Assembly (NCBI RefSeq): GCF_900110555.1 | Contig: NZ_FOEE01000008.1 | Location: forward strand, 186,001 to 250,000 | DNA from: Trujillonella endophytica | GTDB taxonomy: Bacteria; Actinomycetota; Actinomycetes; Mycobacteriales; Geodermatophilaceae | DNA length: 64,000 nucleotides | Direction: 5' to 3' | In this document: positions 29,909 through 41,766 of the stretch, piece after piece | Numbering within the stretch: the first letter of the stretch is position 1 | How the letters are laid out: each line of letters opens with the position of its first letter | Notes under the pieces: generated by a model | What the model was told of the DNA's origin: nothing | The model's input: only the letters and a program-made list of their open reading frames with translations | Databases searched by the model: none | Translations under genes and position numbers: made by a program

Positions 29909-30931
29909 GTGGACGACCTCGCACTGCTCGGCTGGGACGACGAGCGGGCGCCCGAGCTCCCGGCCGGCACCGCGCCCGCGCGGATCGGACGGGTCGACCG
30001 GGGCCTGCTGACCGTCCTCGCCTCCGACGGGGAACGCCGGGTGCACCCCGCGCCGGCGCTGCACGGGGGCACCGGCCCGGCGGTGGGCGACTGGGTGGCG
30101 CTGCGCGGGGACCTGGCGGTGTCGCTGCTGCCCCGGCGGACGGCGTTCGTGCGGACGGCGGCCGGCCGGGGCTCGGCGGAGCAGGTGGTCGCGGCGAATC
30201 TCGACACGGTGCTGGTGGTCGACGCGCTCGGCGGGCCGGTGCGGTTGCGCCGGGTGGAGCGATACCTGGCCGTGGCCTGGAGCAGCGGGGCCACGCCGGT
30301 CGTCGTGCTCACCAAGGCCGACCTCTGCGACGACGCCCCGGCGACCGCCGCCGAGGTGGCCGAGGCGCTGCTCGGGGTGGACGTCGTCGCGGTGAGCGCG
30401 GTGACGGAGGAGGGCCTGGACGAGCTGTCGGCCCGGCTGGGACCCGGCCGGACGGCCGCGCTGGTCGGCCCCTCCGGCGTCGGCAAGTCCAGCCTGGTCA
30501 ACGCCCTGCTCGGGGAGCCGCTGGTGGCGACCGGGCCGGTGCGCGAGGTCGACGGCCGGGGCCGGCACACCACGACCGCCCGCGAGCTGCACCGGCTGCC
30601 CGGCGGGGGACTGCTGGTCGACACCCCGGGCATGCGGGAGCTCGCCCTGGCCGACGACGAGGGCATCGACGTCGCCTACGCCGACGTCGCGGACCTGGCC
30701 GCCGCCTGCCGCTTCCGCGACTGCGGGCACCGCACGGAGCCGGGCTGCGCGGTCACCGCCGCGATCGCCGCGGGCACGCTCGACCTGGGCCGGCTCGCCG
30801 GGTGGCGCAAGCTGCAGGCCGAGGCGCACCGGCAGGCGCTGCGCTCGGACGCCCGCGCCCGCGCCGCGGAGCACGCCCGGGTGCGCGCGCTGCACAAGGC
30901 GATGCGCTCGCAGCCGAACCGGATGCGCTAG
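29909..30931 (+). CDS. rsgA: Ribosome small-subunit GTPase RsgA
   Basis: A 340-residue circularly permuted GTPase that helps 30S subunit maturation. Order: OB-like N-domain; G4 motif [10 protein letters not shown]1 [17 protein letters not shown]3 VDTPGMREL; then the zinc site with [16 protein letters not shown] (three Cys and one His). GTG 29909 gives the usual short N-terminus MDDLALLGW; the frame remains open upstream but the added sequence looks intergenic. It lies 48 bp before purD. Confidence 0.92.
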   Translation: MDDLALLGWDDERAPELPAGTAPARIGRVDRGLLTVLASDGERRVHPAPALHGGTGPAVGDWVALRGDLAVSLLPRRTAFVRTAAGRGSAEQVVAANLDTVLVVDALGGPVRLRRVERYLAVAWSSGATPVVVLTKADLCDDAPATAAEVAEALLGVDVVAVSAVTEEGLDELSARLGPGRTAALVGPSGVGKSSLVNALLGEPLVATGPVREVDGRGRHTTTARELHRLPGGGLLVDTPGMRELALADDEGIDVAYADVADLAAACRFRDCGHRTEPGCAVTAAIAAGTLDLGRLAGWRKLQAEAHRQALRSDARARAAEHARVRALHKAMRSQPNRMR

Positions 30932-30965
30932 CCGCCACCCGGGCCGCCGCCCCGGGCCCCATCGG

Positions 30966-30971
30966 TAGGGT
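30966..30971 (+). promoter_or_regulatory. TANNNT -10 box, leaderless purD
   Basis: TAGGGT, 8 bases before the purD GTG. Confidence 0.5.
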
Positions 30972-30979
30972 CGCCGTCC

Positions 30980-32251
30980 GTGCGCGTGCTCGTGATCGGC
31001 TCCGGTGCCCGGGAGCACGCCCTGTGCGTCGCTCTGCAGTCCGACCCCGCGGTGACCGCCCTGGCCTGCGCGCCGGGCAACGCGGGCACCCGGCGGATCG
31101 CCGAGCCGGCGGCGGTCGACCCCGCCGATCCGGTCGCGGTCGCCGCGCTGGCCACCGGCTGGGGCGCCGACCTGGTGGTGATCGGGCCCGAGGTGCCGCT
31201 GGTCGCCGGGGTCGCCGACGCCGTCCGCGACGCCGGCATCGCCTGCTTCGGCCCGTCGGCGCAGGCCGCGCAGCTCGAGGGCAGCAAGTCCTTCGCCAAG
31301 CACGTCATGGCCGCCGCCGGGGTGCCCACGGCCCGCGCCTGGGCGGTCGGGGGGCCGGCGGAGCTGCGGACCGCCCTCGACGAGGTGGCCGCGCTCGCCC
31401 CCGGCGTCCCGTACGTGGTCAAGGACGACGGGCTGGCCGCGGGCAAGGGCGTCGTCGTCACCCCGGACCGGGCGGCCGCGCTCGCCCACGGCACCGGGGT
31501 GCTCGAGGCCGGTGGCGCCGTCCTCGTCGAGGAGTACCTCGACGGCCCGGAGGTGTCGCTGTTCGCCGTCACCGACGGGACGACGGTGCTGCCGCTGGTG
31601 CCGGCCCAGGACCACAAGCGCCGCGACGACGGCGACGCCGGCCCCAACACCGGTGGCATGGGTGCCTACGCGCCGCTGCCGTGGGCGCCGGCCGGCCTCG
31701 TCGACGAGGTGCTGGCCTCGGTGCTGCAGCCGACGGTCGACGAGATGGCCCGCCGCGGGGAGCCGTTCTCCGGGTTGCTCTACGCCGGGCTGGCGCTGAC
31801 CTCGCGCGGCGTGCGCGTCGTCGAGTTCAACGCCCGCTTCGGCGATCCGGAGACGCAGGTCGTGCTGCCGCTGCTCGCCACGCCGCTGGGTGGGCTGCTG
31901 CACGCCGCCGCCACCGGCATGCTCGCCGACCACCCGCCGCTGCAGTGGCGGGAGGGCGCCGCGGTGACCGTCGTCGTCGCCGCCGAGGGCTACCCCGAAC
32001 GGCCGCGCACCGGGGACCCGGTCGCCGGGGCCGACGGTGAGGGCGTGCTGCACGCCGGCACGGCCGTGTCCGCCGACGGCACGGTGCGGTCGGCGGGCGG
32101 CCGGGTTCTGGCGGTCACCGCGACCGGCGCGGACCTCGCCGCGGCCCGGCGGACGGCGTACGAGCGGGTCGCCGCCGTGCGGCTGGCCGGCGCGCACTGG
32201 CGCACCGACATCGGCCTGGCCGCCGTCGAGGGCCGCATCGCCGTCCCCTAG
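30980..32251 (+). CDS. purD: Phosphoribosylamine-glycine ligase
   Basis: A 423-residue ATP-grasp enzyme for the second step of purine synthesis (GAR formation). [15 protein letters not shown] opens it; the ATP-grasp core has [35 protein letters not shown] and [20 protein letters not shown]. Single-function (not fused to PurM/PurN). The GTG start is 8 bases after TAGGGT, so a leaderless mRNA is likely. It is followed by an intergenic repeat/terminator and a convergent transporter gene. Confidence 0.97.
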   Translation: MRVLVIGSGAREHALCVALQSDPAVTALACAPGNAGTRRIAEPAAVDPADPVAVAALATGWGADLVVIGPEVPLVAGVADAVRDAGIACFGPSAQAAQLEGSKSFAKHVMAAAGVPTARAWAVGGPAELRTALDEVAALAPGVPYVVKDDGLAAGKGVVVTPDRAAALAHGTGVLEAGGAVLVEEYLDGPEVSLFAVTDGTTVLPLVPAQDHKRRDDGDAGPNTGGMGAYAPLPWAPAGLVDEVLASVLQPTVDEMARRGEPFSGLLYAGLALTSRGVRVVEFNARFGDPETQVVLPLLATPLGGLLHAAATGMLADHPPLQWREGAAVTVVVAAEGYPERPRTGDPVAGADGEGVLHAGTAVSADGTVRSAGGRVLAVTATGADLAAARRTAYERVAAVRLAGAHWRTDIGLAAVEGRIAVP

Positions 32252-32284
32252 TCATGGTCCGGGGCTGAGGGGCCTGCGGGGCCG

Positions 32285-32364
32285 CCGTCCTCCCTCACCG
32301 CAGCGCGTCCTCCCTCACCGCACACCGCGGGGGAGGACGCCGCGGGATCAGGTTCCCTGATCCC
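32285..32364. repeat. Dispersed intergenic repeat A, copy 1, with terminator hairpin
   Basis: Two units of GCGTCCTCCCTCACCGCA (32285-32302 with one mismatch, 32305-32322), an inverted partial unit (32327-32340) and a 9-bp hairpin GGGATCAGG/CCTGATCCC (32344-32364). It fills the gap between convergent purD and the AI-2E family gene. The same module in reverse orientation lies at 47037-47161. Confidence 0.88.
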
Positions 32365-32372
32365 CGACGGGC

Positions 32373-33776
32373 TCAGCCGCGGACGCCGACCGCCGGCTTG
32401 CCGCGTTCGGGCCGTGGCTCGGGCGGCCGGGGACCGTCGTGCCGGCGGGCGAGGTAGGTGCCGGCGACGTTCGCGCAGGCGACCACCGGGACGGCGATGA
32501 GCGCGCCGAAGATGCCGGCGATGAGCAGGCCCGCAGCGATGGCGAGGACGACGGCCAGCGGGTGCACGTGCACGGCGCGGCCCAGCAGGAGCGGCTGCAG
32601 GATGTGCCCCTCCACCTGCATGACCAGCACGACGATCGCGAGCGCGATGAGCGCCTTGACCGGCCCCACCGCGACCAGCGCGACCAGCACCGCCACCGAG
32701 CCGGCCAGGAACGAGCCGATGATCGGGATGAACGCGCCGAGGAACACCAGCGCGGCCAGCGGGATGACCAGGGGCACCTGGAGGATCGCCAGCCCGATGC
32801 CGATGCCGACCGCGTCGACCAGCGCGACGATCACCGTGGCGCGCGTGTAGGAGATGAGCGTGCGCCACGCGCGGCGGGCGGCCTCGTCGGTGAAGGCCCG
32901 GGCATCGGTGGGCAGCAGGCCGACCAGCCACAGCCAGATGGAGCGGCCGTCCTTGAGGAAGAAGAACAGCGTGAACAGCGCGAGGACGAACCCGGTGAAC
33001 ACCTCGCCGACCGTGGCGGCCGTGTCGATCGCGCCCGAGGCGATCTGCTCGGAGTTGCCGGCGAAGAAGTCCTGGGCCTGCTCGAGGGCCTGGTCGAGCT
33101 GGCTCTCGGTCACCGGGAACGTGTCGACGATGTAGTCGCGGACCTGCTCCAGGCCCGCGCTGACCTGTTCGGACAGGTCCTCGAAGCCGGCGATGAACCG
33201 CTCGACGACCAGCGTGATGATCCCGGCGACGACGCCCAGGCCCACCAGGAGCATCGCGATGGCGCCCAGCGACCGCGGCCAGCCGCGCCGCACCAGGGCC
33301 GCGGCGCCGGGTTGCAGGAGCGCGGCCAGCATCAGCGCGATGATGACGGGGACGATGACGACCGCGACAGAGGCCGCGGCCGTGATCAGCACGTACCCGC
33401 CGACCAGCACCACGATCAGCCGCCAGGACCACGCCGCGGCGGTCTGCAGGCCGGTGGGCACGCTCGCGTCGCCGACCGGCCGGCGCGGGGAGCGCCGGTG
33501 CGGAGCGCCACCCGGCGCCGGCGGACCGCTCACCCCGGCCGGGCCCGTCGCGCCGTCCAGGTCCGGCGCACCGGGCTCGGGGCTGCCCAGCGGCGGAGCG
33601 GTCGAGCCGGCGGCTGTGGCGTCCGGGGCCACCGCGGGCGCCGGGGTGGGCTCGTCGTCCCGGACCAGGATGGAGCGGTCCTCGTCCCGGGCGTGCCAGC
33701 CGTGCGGATCGGCCTCCGCGGCGGCGCGGATCCGCTCGCGGGCGCGGCCCACCAGCACGCCGGCGCGTCGGAGCAT
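32373..33776 (-). CDS. AI-2E family transporter (YhhQ/TqsA-type permease)
   Basis: A 467-residue membrane protein of the AI-2E/UPF0118 family. The first ~115 residues are hydrophilic and Pro/Ala-rich; seven or eight helices follow, with the family features TLFFFLKDGRSIWLWLVGLL, the loop GAFIPIIGSFLAG and QVEGHILQPLLLGRAVHVHP. Members export autoinducer, auxin or Na+, so substrate is not assigned. GGGAG lies 8 bases before the ATG. The gene converges on purD. Confidence 0.88.
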   Translation of the reverse strand: MLRRAGVLVGRARERIRAAAEADPHGWHARDEDRSILVRDDEPTPAPAVAPDATAAGSTAPPLGSPEPGAPDLDGATGPAGVSGPPAPGGAPHRRSPRRPVGDASVPTGLQTAAAWSWRLIVVLVGGYVLITAAASVAVVIVPVIIALMLAALLQPGAAALVRRGWPRSLGAIAMLLVGLGVVAGIITLVVERFIAGFEDLSEQVSAGLEQVRDYIVDTFPVTESQLDQALEQAQDFFAGNSEQIASGAIDTAATVGEVFTGFVLALFTLFFFLKDGRSIWLWLVGLLPTDARAFTDEAARRAWRTLISYTRATVIVALVDAVGIGIGLAILQVPLVIPLAALVFLGAFIPIIGSFLAGSVAVLVALVAVGPVKALIALAIVVLVMQVEGHILQPLLLGRAVHVHPLAVVLAIAAGLLIAGIFGALIAVPVVACANVAGTYLARRHDGPRPPEPRPERGKPAVGVRG

Positions 33777-33882
33777 CGAGTTCTCCCGTCGGGCGTTGGG
33801 GGGCGGCGTCCATGATCACGCTAGCGCTGCGGGAGACTGGTGCCGTGCTGCGACGAGCTGACCGGATCGCCCGGGTACCCGC

Positions 33883-35190
33883 ATGATCGACCGTTACACG
33901 CTGCCGGAGATGGGGCGGGTCTGGAGCGACGAGCACAAGTACGAGCTCTGGTGCCGCGTGGAGACCCTCGTGCTCGAGGCGCACGCCGCGGCCGGGCGCG
34001 TGCCGGCCGACGTCGTGGCGCCGGTCCGCGACGCTCCGCCGCCCACGGCGCAGCGGGTCGCCGAGATCGAGGAGACGACCCAGCACGACGTCATCGCGTT
34101 CCTCTCCGCCTGGGCCGACAACACCGAGCCGCGCTCGGCAGCGGCCTACGTGCACCACGGCATGACGTCCTCGGACCTGCTCGACACCTCGCTCGCGGTG
34201 CAGCTGACCGAGGCCACCGACCTGCTGCTGGCCCGCATGGACCGGTTCGTCGCCGTCCTGCGCGACCACGCGCTGGCCCACCGGGCCACGATCAAGGTCG
34301 GGCGCACCCACGGCGTGCACGCCGAACCCGACGTGTGGGGCCACCGGGTCGCCGACCTCGCCTTCGCCGCCGCGCGCTCGCGCGACCGGCTGCGCGCCGC
34401 CCGCGAGCGGGTCGGGGTGGTGGCGATCTCGGGCGCCGTCGGCACCTACTCCCTCATCGACCCGGCCGTGGAGCGGACGGTCGCCGAGGCGCTGGGGCTG
34501 ACGGCGGCCGACGCGTCCACCCAGGTGGTGCTGCGCGACTCGATCAGCGAGTGGATCGCGGCGCTGGCGATCATCGCGACGGTCTGCGAGACGGTGGCCC
34601 TCGAGGTGCGGCACGGGCAGCGCACCGAGGTGCGGGAGCTGTCGGAGGCGTTCGGCTCGGGCCAGAAGGGCTCCAGCGCGATGCCGCACAAGAAGAACCC
34701 CATCCGCTCGGAGCGGATCGCGGGGCTCGCGCGGGTGGTGCGCGCCGCCGTCGTCCCGGTCATGGAGGGCATCCCGCTGTGGCACGAGCGGGACATCTCG
34801 CACTCCTCGACCGAGCGGGTGTTCCTGCCCGACGCGGCGATCACGACCGACTACCTGCTGCACCTGACCACCGGGCTGGTGGAGAACCTCGTCGTCGACG
34901 TCGAGCGGATGCGGGCGAACCTGGACCTGACCGGCGGGCTGATCTACACCTCGTCGGTGCTGCTGGAGGTCGTGGAGAGCGGGCTCTCCCGTGAGGACGC
35001 CTACGCGCTGGTGCAGGGCGCGGCGATGGAGACCTGGAACACCGGGACGCCGTTCCGGCAGACCCTGCGGTCCCGCGCCGCGGCCGCCGGGGTGACCCTC
35101 GACGAGGCCCGGCTGGACGAGATCTGCCGGCCGGAGCGGTACGTCGAGCAGCTCGGCCCGCTGTTCGACCGCGTCGCGGCGCTGACCTGA
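33883..35190 (+). CDS. purB: Adenylosuccinate lyase
   Basis: A 435-residue fumarase/aspartase-superfamily enzyme that acts twice in purine synthesis (SAICAR to AICAR and adenylosuccinate to AMP). MIDRYTLPEMGRVWSDEHKY is the family start. VHHGMTSSDLLDT, KVGRTHGVHAEP and the signature loop FGSGQKGSSAMPHKKNP, then ERDISHSSTERVFLPDA, are present. Its stop overlaps the purC ATG (TGATG), so purB and purC are coupled. Confidence 0.97.
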   Translation: MIDRYTLPEMGRVWSDEHKYELWCRVETLVLEAHAAAGRVPADVVAPVRDAPPPTAQRVAEIEETTQHDVIAFLSAWADNTEPRSAAAYVHHGMTSSDLLDTSLAVQLTEATDLLLARMDRFVAVLRDHALAHRATIKVGRTHGVHAEPDVWGHRVADLAFAAARSRDRLRAARERVGVVAISGAVGTYSLIDPAVERTVAEALGLTAADASTQVVLRDSISEWIAALAIIATVCETVALEVRHGQRTEVRELSEAFGSGQKGSSAMPHKKNPIRSERIAGLARVVRAAVVPVMEGIPLWHERDISHSSTERVFLPDAAITTDYLLHLTTGLVENLVVDVERMRANLDLTGGLIYTSSVLLEVVESGLSREDAYALVQGAAMETWNTGTPFRQTLRSRAAAAGVTLDEARLDEICRPERYVEQLGPLFDRVAALT

Positions 35191-36050
35191 TGTTGGATCT
35201 CCCACTCGTCGCCCGGGGCAAGGTGCGCGAGGTCTACGACGCCGGCGCCGACCGGCTGCTGCTCGTGGCGTCCGACCGGATCTCGGCCTACGACCACGTG
35301 CTCCCCACGCCCATCCCGGACAAGGGGCGGGTGCTCACCGCGCTGAGCGTGTGGTGGTTCGAGCAGCTCACCCCGGTGCTGGACGAGTTCGGCGCGGGGC
35401 ACCACCTGCTCTCGGTCACGGACGTGCCCGCGGAGGTGGCCGGCCGGGCGATGCTGGTCCGGCGGCTGACGATGCTGCCCGTCGAGTGCGTGGCCCGTGG
35501 CTACCTGTCCGGCTCGGGCACGGTGGAGTACTCGCGGACCGGCTCGATCCGCGACGTCCCGCTGCCCGCCGGGCTGGTCGAGGGCTCGCGGCTGCCCGAG
35601 CCGGTGTTCACGCCGTCCACCAAGGCCGAGGTCGGCGAGCACGACGAGGCGATCGACTTCGCCGCCGTCGTCGGGCTGGTCGGGCAGGCCCGGGCCGAGG
35701 AGCTGCGGGAGCTCACCCTCGCGCTGTACCGGCGCGGGGCGGAGATCGCGCTCGACGCGGGCATCGTGCTCGCCGACACCAAGGTCGAGTTCGGCCTCTC
35801 GACCGAGGGTCGGCTGACCCTCGGCGACGAGGTGCTCACCCCGGACTCCTCGCGCTTCTGGCCGGCCGTGACCTGGTCGCCGGGCGCGGCCCAGCCGTCG
35901 TACGACAAGCAGTACGTGCGGGACTGGCTGACGTCGTCCGGCTGGGACCGCGTCTCCCCGCCGCCGGAGCTGCCCGACGACGTGGTCGCCGCCACCCGCG
36001 AGCGCTACGTGACGGCCTACGAGCAGCTGACCGGCCGCCGCTTCGCCTGA
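35190..36050 (+). CDS. purC: SAICAR synthetase
   Basis: A 286-residue ATP-dependent ligase joining CAIR and aspartate. Visible features: ARGKVREVYDAGADRLLLVA (glycine-rich start), SDRISAYDHVLPTPIPDKG, RRLTMLPVECVARGYLSGSG and VLADTKVEFGL with TLGDEVLTPDSSRFW. A normal length. ATG shares a base with the purB stop. A large palindrome starts 52 bp after its stop and may end the transcript. Confidence 0.97.
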   Translation: MLDLPLVARGKVREVYDAGADRLLLVASDRISAYDHVLPTPIPDKGRVLTALSVWWFEQLTPVLDEFGAGHHLLSVTDVPAEVAGRAMLVRRLTMLPVECVARGYLSGSGTVEYSRTGSIRDVPLPAGLVEGSRLPEPVFTPSTKAEVGEHDEAIDFAAVVGLVGQARAEELRELTLALYRRGAEIALDAGIVLADTKVEFGLSTEGRLTLGDEVLTPDSSRFWPAVTWSPGAAQPSYDKQYVRDWLTSSGWDRVSPPPELPDDVVAATRERYVTAYEQLTGRRFA

Positions 36051-36102
36051 GCCCGGCTGCCCGTCGTCCCGCCGTCCCCAGGCGCGGCTGCGCCCTTCCT
36101 CG

Positions 36103-36161
36103 CCGAGTCCTGCGAACGCGTGGCCATCGCGGCCCGATGGCCACGACGTCGCAGGACTCGG
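36103..36161. repeat. Palindromic repeat D, left copy
   Basis: Interrupted hairpin: CCGAGTCCTGCGA-ACG-CGTGGCCATCG, 5-base loop, then the complement of both arms (36135-36145 and 36149-36161). The arms pair at 24 of 27 positions. Its right arm shares about 20 of 25 bases with the right arm of the palindrome at 37137-37157 in the same orientation. Confidence 0.8.
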
Positions 36162-36214
36162 GGCGGCTGTGGACGGCGGCAGCGAGCTCCGCGGATCTGG
36201 TCCAGCCTCTGCCG

Positions 36215-37090
36215 GTGCCCACGCCGCCCGTCCCGGCCCGGATCCGCCGTCCCAGTACCCGGCGCAGCGCTCGTGACGCCGGCGTCAGCGACTGGCAACT
36301 GCGCCACCGGGACGTGGTCCGGACGTCACGGGACACCTACCTGCCGCGGGACGCGACGGGCGACGTACGCGGCCGGGCCGCCGCCGTGCTGCTCGGGGCC
36401 CCGTCGGGTGCCGTGCTGAGCCACTGGACGGCCGCGGACCTGTGGGAGCTGGAGATCCCCCTGCAGCGGCCGGACCCGCGGATCCACCTCACCGCTCCGC
36501 CGCCCACGCGGGTGCGGCACCGTGCCGACCGGCGGATCCACGTCTCGGCGGTCCCGCCGGCGCAGGTGTTCGGCATCTCCGGCCTCCCGGTCACCTCGCC
36601 CGGGCGGACGTGGCTCGACCTGGCGGCATGCCTCGAGCCCGCCGCTCTGCTCGCGGTGACCGACCAGATGCTGCGCCGGAGGTATCCCCGCAGCTGGCTG
36701 CTCCGGCTGCTCGGAGAGGCCGACGGGCGACGGGGCGTGCGGACGGCGCGCGCGGTGCTCCCGCTGGCCGATCCGCTCGCGGGTTCACCCATGGAATCGG
36801 TGCTCCGCTGGTTGCTGCACGAGGCAGACCTGCCGAGTCCCGTCCTGCAGCAGGTCGTCCGGGACGGTTCCGGCTTCCTCGGCAGGGTGGACATGGCCTG
36901 GCCCGACCAGCGGGTCCTCGTCGAGTTCGACGGCGAGGTCCACCGAGAACGGGAGGTGTTCGTGCGGGACCTGCGTCGGCAGAACGGCCTGGTCCTGGCC
37001 GGCTGGACGATCCTGCGGTTCAGCTCGGCCGATGTCGTGGGGCGCCCCGGGGAGGTCGTCGCGGCGATCCGCACCGCGCTCGGCCTGTGA
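36215..37090 (+). CDS. AbiEi-like/DUF559 protein between palindromes
   Basis: A 291-residue paralogue of the gene at 3578-4636. The N-terminus (RRPSTRRSARDAGVSDWQLRH, VVRTSRDTYLPRD) resembles the AbiEi winged helix. The C-terminus has the DUF559/Vsr-like core with VDMAWPDQRVLVEFDGEVH, the downstream RDLRRQNGLVLAGW and ILRFSSADV. The Asp/Glu residues of a nuclease fold are retained. No toxin partner. The GTG at 36215 is chosen because the alternative ATG (36137) lies inside the palindrome; both are in frame. Related palindromes flank the gene on both sides, within purine genes. Confidence 0.68.
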   Translation: MPTPPVPARIRRPSTRRSARDAGVSDWQLRHRDVVRTSRDTYLPRDATGDVRGRAAAVLLGAPSGAVLSHWTAADLWELEIPLQRPDPRIHLTAPPPTRVRHRADRRIHVSAVPPAQVFGISGLPVTSPGRTWLDLAACLEPAALLAVTDQMLRRRYPRSWLLRLLGEADGRRGVRTARAVLPLADPLAGSPMESVLRWLLHEADLPSPVLQQVVRDGSGFLGRVDMAWPDQRVLVEFDGEVHREREVFVRDLRRQNGLVLAGWTILRFSSADVVGRPGEVVAAIRTALGL

Positions 37091-37100
37091 CGCGCCCGCG

Positions 37101-37157
37101 CGAGTCGTACGAACTCGTGGCGATCAGGCGGTGATGGCCACGAGTTCGCATGAGTCG
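37101..37157. repeat. Palindromic repeat D, right copy
   Basis: 21-base arms (37101-37121 and 37137-37157) pair at 18 of 21 positions around a 15-base loop; key sequence CGAACTCGTGGC / GCCACGAGTTCG. It sits between the convergent AbiEi-like and PilZ genes and could act as a terminator for both. Confidence 0.8.
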
Positions 37158-37191
37158 AGGCGCAGGGTGGGGGCCCGGCCGCGAGTGGGTG

Positions 37192-37851
37192 TCAGCTCAC
37201 GCCGCTGGCCGCCTGGGCCCGGAGCTCGGCGAACACCCGGCGCCGGACCGCGTCCTCCTGGCGCTCGGTCAGCGCGGTGAAGCGCACCGACGCCTCCCAT
37301 CGGCCGTCCTCGCGCGGATAGCGGCGGACGAGCCGGACCTCGTCGGTCATGGTCTCGCCGTCGAGGTCCAGGGCCAGCCGCATGGCGTCGCCGGACGCTC
37401 GGACGGGCCGGCCGTCCCGATCCGCCGGCTCCTCCTCCAGCAGCAGGCGTGCGCCGCCCTCGCTGAGGTCCAGGGTCGTCCCGGTCCGCTCGATGCCGCC
37501 CGTGGTCACGATGACGGGCAGGCGGAGGTCGGCGCGGACGGCGTTGCGGCGCTGGGTCTGCTCGACCGGGCCGAGGACGCGCACCTCCCACCGGGGTTCC
37601 TCGCCGAGCTCGACGGCGACCAGCTCGCCCGGGGCGGCGACCATCGTGCGGCCGTCGCGCCAGGTGAAGCGCAGCCGCGCGCCCGGCTCGAGCCGGATGG
37701 GCCGGCCGGACATGGTCCGGGCGACCGTGACGTGCACGGTCCCCCCGGCCACGTCGAGGACCGTTGCCGTCGCGCCCTCGTCCACCCCCTCGGCCTGCAC
37801 GTCGACGATCTCCCGGACCGTCGGGAACTCGAGGACCTGGCCAGCACCCAT
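37192..37851 (-). CDS. PilZ domain protein, probable c-di-GMP receptor
   Basis: A 219-residue cytoplasmic protein. Residues ~1-100 form a YcgR-like beta domain; the PilZ domain (about 105-210) has the two c-di-GMP elements, RRNAVR (Rxxx R) and [13 protein letters not shown] (D/NxSxxG). It likely alters motility, polysaccharide or other output on c-di-GMP binding; the target is unknown. AGGTGG lies 9 bases before the ATG. An ACTCGTT-N5-AACGAGT palindrome lies upstream. It interrupts the purine cluster on the opposite strand. Confidence 0.87.
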   Translation of the reverse strand: MGAGQVLEFPTVREIVDVQAEGVDEGATATVLDVAGGTVHVTVARTMSGRPIRLEPGARLRFTWRDGRTMVAAPGELVAVELGEEPRWEVRVLGPVEQTQRRNAVRADLRLPVIVTTGGIERTGTTLDLSEGGARLLLEEEPADRDGRPVRASGDAMRLALDLDGETMTDEVRLVRRYPREDGRWEASVRFTALTERQEDAVRRRVFAELRAQAASGVS

Positions 37852-37887
37852 GGGGATCCACCTCTCGCGCGGAACGCTGACGGCCGA

Positions 37888-37906
37888 ACTCGTTTCGATA
37901 ACGAGT
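37888..37906 (-). promoter_or_regulatory. Palindrome upstream of PilZ gene
   Basis: ACTCGTT-TCGAT-AACGAGT, 37 bp upstream of the PilZ start and 88 bp before purS; possible operator. The binding protein is unknown. Confidence 0.35.
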
Positions 37907-37981
37907 CCGATCGGTTTCGCAGGCAAGATAGTGGGAGGAGTCACCTCGGGACCGCGCCGACACGCCCAGATCCGGGGTCGG

Positions 37982-37987
37982 TAGGCT
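37982..37987 (+). promoter_or_regulatory. TANNNT -10 box, leaderless purSQL
   Basis: TAGGCT, 6 bases before the purS GTG at 37994. Confidence 0.6.
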
Positions 37988-37993
37988 GGGCGG

Positions 37994-38233
37994 GTGCCGC
38001 AGGTGGTCGTCGACGTCGTCCTCAAGCCGGAGATCTCCGACCCCCAGGGGCAGGCGGTGCTCGGGGCGCTCGGCCGCCTGGGTCACATCGGGGTGACCAG
38101 CGTCCGCCAGGGCAAGCACTTCGTCCTCGAGGTGGACGGGACGCCGAACGAGGCGGAGCTGCAGCAGATCGCCGAGACGCTGCTGGCCAACCCCGTCATC
38201 GAGGACGTCGAGCTGCACCTCCCGACCGACTGA
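37994..38233 (+). CDS. purS: FGAM synthase subunit PurS
   Basis: The 79-residue small subunit that bridges PurQ and PurL in the formylglycinamidine ribonucleotide synthase complex. [20 protein letters not shown] and a ferredoxin-like alpha/beta pattern are visible. It starts at GTG with a TAGGCT box 6 bases before. The downstream purQ lies 11 bp away, so purS-purQ-purL are one unit, with small PurL (767 residues) as expected. Confidence 0.95.
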   Translation: MPQVVVDVVLKPEISDPQGQAVLGALGRLGHIGVTSVRQGKHFVLEVDGTPNEAELQQIAETLLANPVIEDVELHLPTD

Positions 38234-38244
38234 GGAAGTCCCCC

Positions 38245-38912
38245 TTGCGCATCGGTGTCATCACCTTCCCGGGCTCCCTGGACGACGTCGACGCCGCCCG
38301 CGCGGTCCGCCTGGCCGGCGGCGAGGCCGTCGCCCTCTGGCACGGCGACCACGACCTCCGGGGCGTCGACGCGGTCGTCCTGCCCGGCGGCTTCTCCTAC
38401 GGCGACTACCTGCGCGCCGGCGCGATCGCGGCCCGCTCGCCCCTGATGCAGGACGTCGTCGCGGCCGCGGGAACCGGGCTGCCCGTGCTCGGCATCTGCA
38501 ACGGCTTCCAGGTGCTGTGCGAGGCCGGCCTCCTCCCGGGTGCCCTGCACCGCAACGCGCACCTGCACTTCCGCAACCGCGACCAGCAGTTGCGGGTCGA
38601 GCGCGCCGACACCACCTGGACGTCGTCCTACGAGGGCGGTCAGGTGATCACCGTCCCGGTCAAGAACGGCGAGGGCCGGTACGTGGCAGCGCCGGCGGAC
38701 CTCGAGCGGATCGAGGGCGAGGGGCGGGTCGCGGTCCGCTACGTCGGCGGCAATCCCAACGGCAGCCTCAACGACATCGCCGGCGTGACCAGCGAGAACG
38801 GTCGGATCGTGGGCCTGATGCCGCACCCCGAGCACGCCGTGGAGGCCCTCACGGGCCCGAGCACCGACGGGCTGGGCTTCTTCACCAGCGTCCTGACGGC
38901 GGTCGTGGCCGC

Positions 38913-38916
<4 letters not shown>
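38245..38916 (+). CDS. purQ: FGAM synthase subunit PurQ, TTG start
   Basis: A 223-residue class I glutamine amidotransferase that supplies ammonia to PurL. It has [16 protein letters not shown], the nucleophile in [10 protein letters not shown], and the catalytic MPHPEHA. The start is a TTG ([11 protein letters not shown] by position), with GAGGAAG (38232-38238) 6 bases upstream; no ATG or GTG fits. Its stop overlaps the purL GTG. Confidence 0.95.
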
Positions 38917-41215
<2,299 letters not shown>

Positions 41216-41216
<1 letters not shown>

Positions 41217-41605
41217 TGGCCGGCACGGCGCCGATCCCCGCCGAGGAGCTGCGCGCCGCCGTCGACGCGGTGCGCCCCTGGCTGGACGGCGCCGCCGAGC
41301 AGCCCCCGCGGGCGGTGCTGGGCGCGGCGGTGAAGACCAGCACGCGCTGGCTGGCCCAGCAGGTGCCCGGCCGGTCCGTGGAGCTGCGGGTGCCCCCGCA
41401 CGTCGCCGTCCAGCTGGTGCCGGGGCCGCGGCACACCCGCGGCACCCCGCCCAACGTCGTCGAGACTGACGCGGCCACCTGGTTGCGGCTGGCGACCGGT
41501 GCCGTGAGCTGGGCCGACGCCGTTGCCGAGGGGCGGGTCTCGGCAAGCGGCAACCGCGCCGACCTCGGCGAGTTCCTCCCCCTGCGCCCCCTGACCCGCC
41601 CCTGA
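41216..41605 (+). CDS. Sterol-carrier-family protein after purL
   Basis: A 129-residue soluble protein of the actinobacterial sterol-carrier (SCP2-like/MDMPI C-terminal) family. [19 protein letters not shown] and [20 protein letters not shown], then [16 protein letters not shown], carry the fold pattern. It overlaps the purL stop by one base. Similar small genes accompany purL/purF in other actinobacteria; the function and any lipid ligand are unknown. Confidence 0.8.
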
Positions 41606-41654
41606 CGGCCAGGAGCGCGAACCTGCCCCGCGCGACAGTGCGGAACCGCGCCGC

Positions 41655-41741
41655 GCAATAGTGCGGAGTTGCCCGGGGCAGAAGTGCGGAATTGCGCCGC
41701 GCAATAGTGCGGAGTTGCCCGGGGCAGAAGTGCGGAATTGC
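41655..41741. repeat. Dispersed intergenic repeat B, copy 2
   Basis: A 46-bp perfect tandem duplication (41655-41695 repeated at 41701-41741). It contains GCAATAGTGCGGAGTTGC and GCAGAAGTGCGGAATTGC, the latter the reverse complement of the 19831 unit apart from one base. The units alternate at 23-bp steps. No long hairpin was seen. Confidence 0.87.
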
Positions 41742-41766
41742 CCGGGTCGTCCCCCTCGGAGGTGTC

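Noticed and set aside
41655-41741. Short direct repeats with regular spacing resembling a CRISPR array
   Set aside because: Spacers are not unique (the spacing sequence is duplicated too), only two 46-bp units exist, and no cas genes are in the window.
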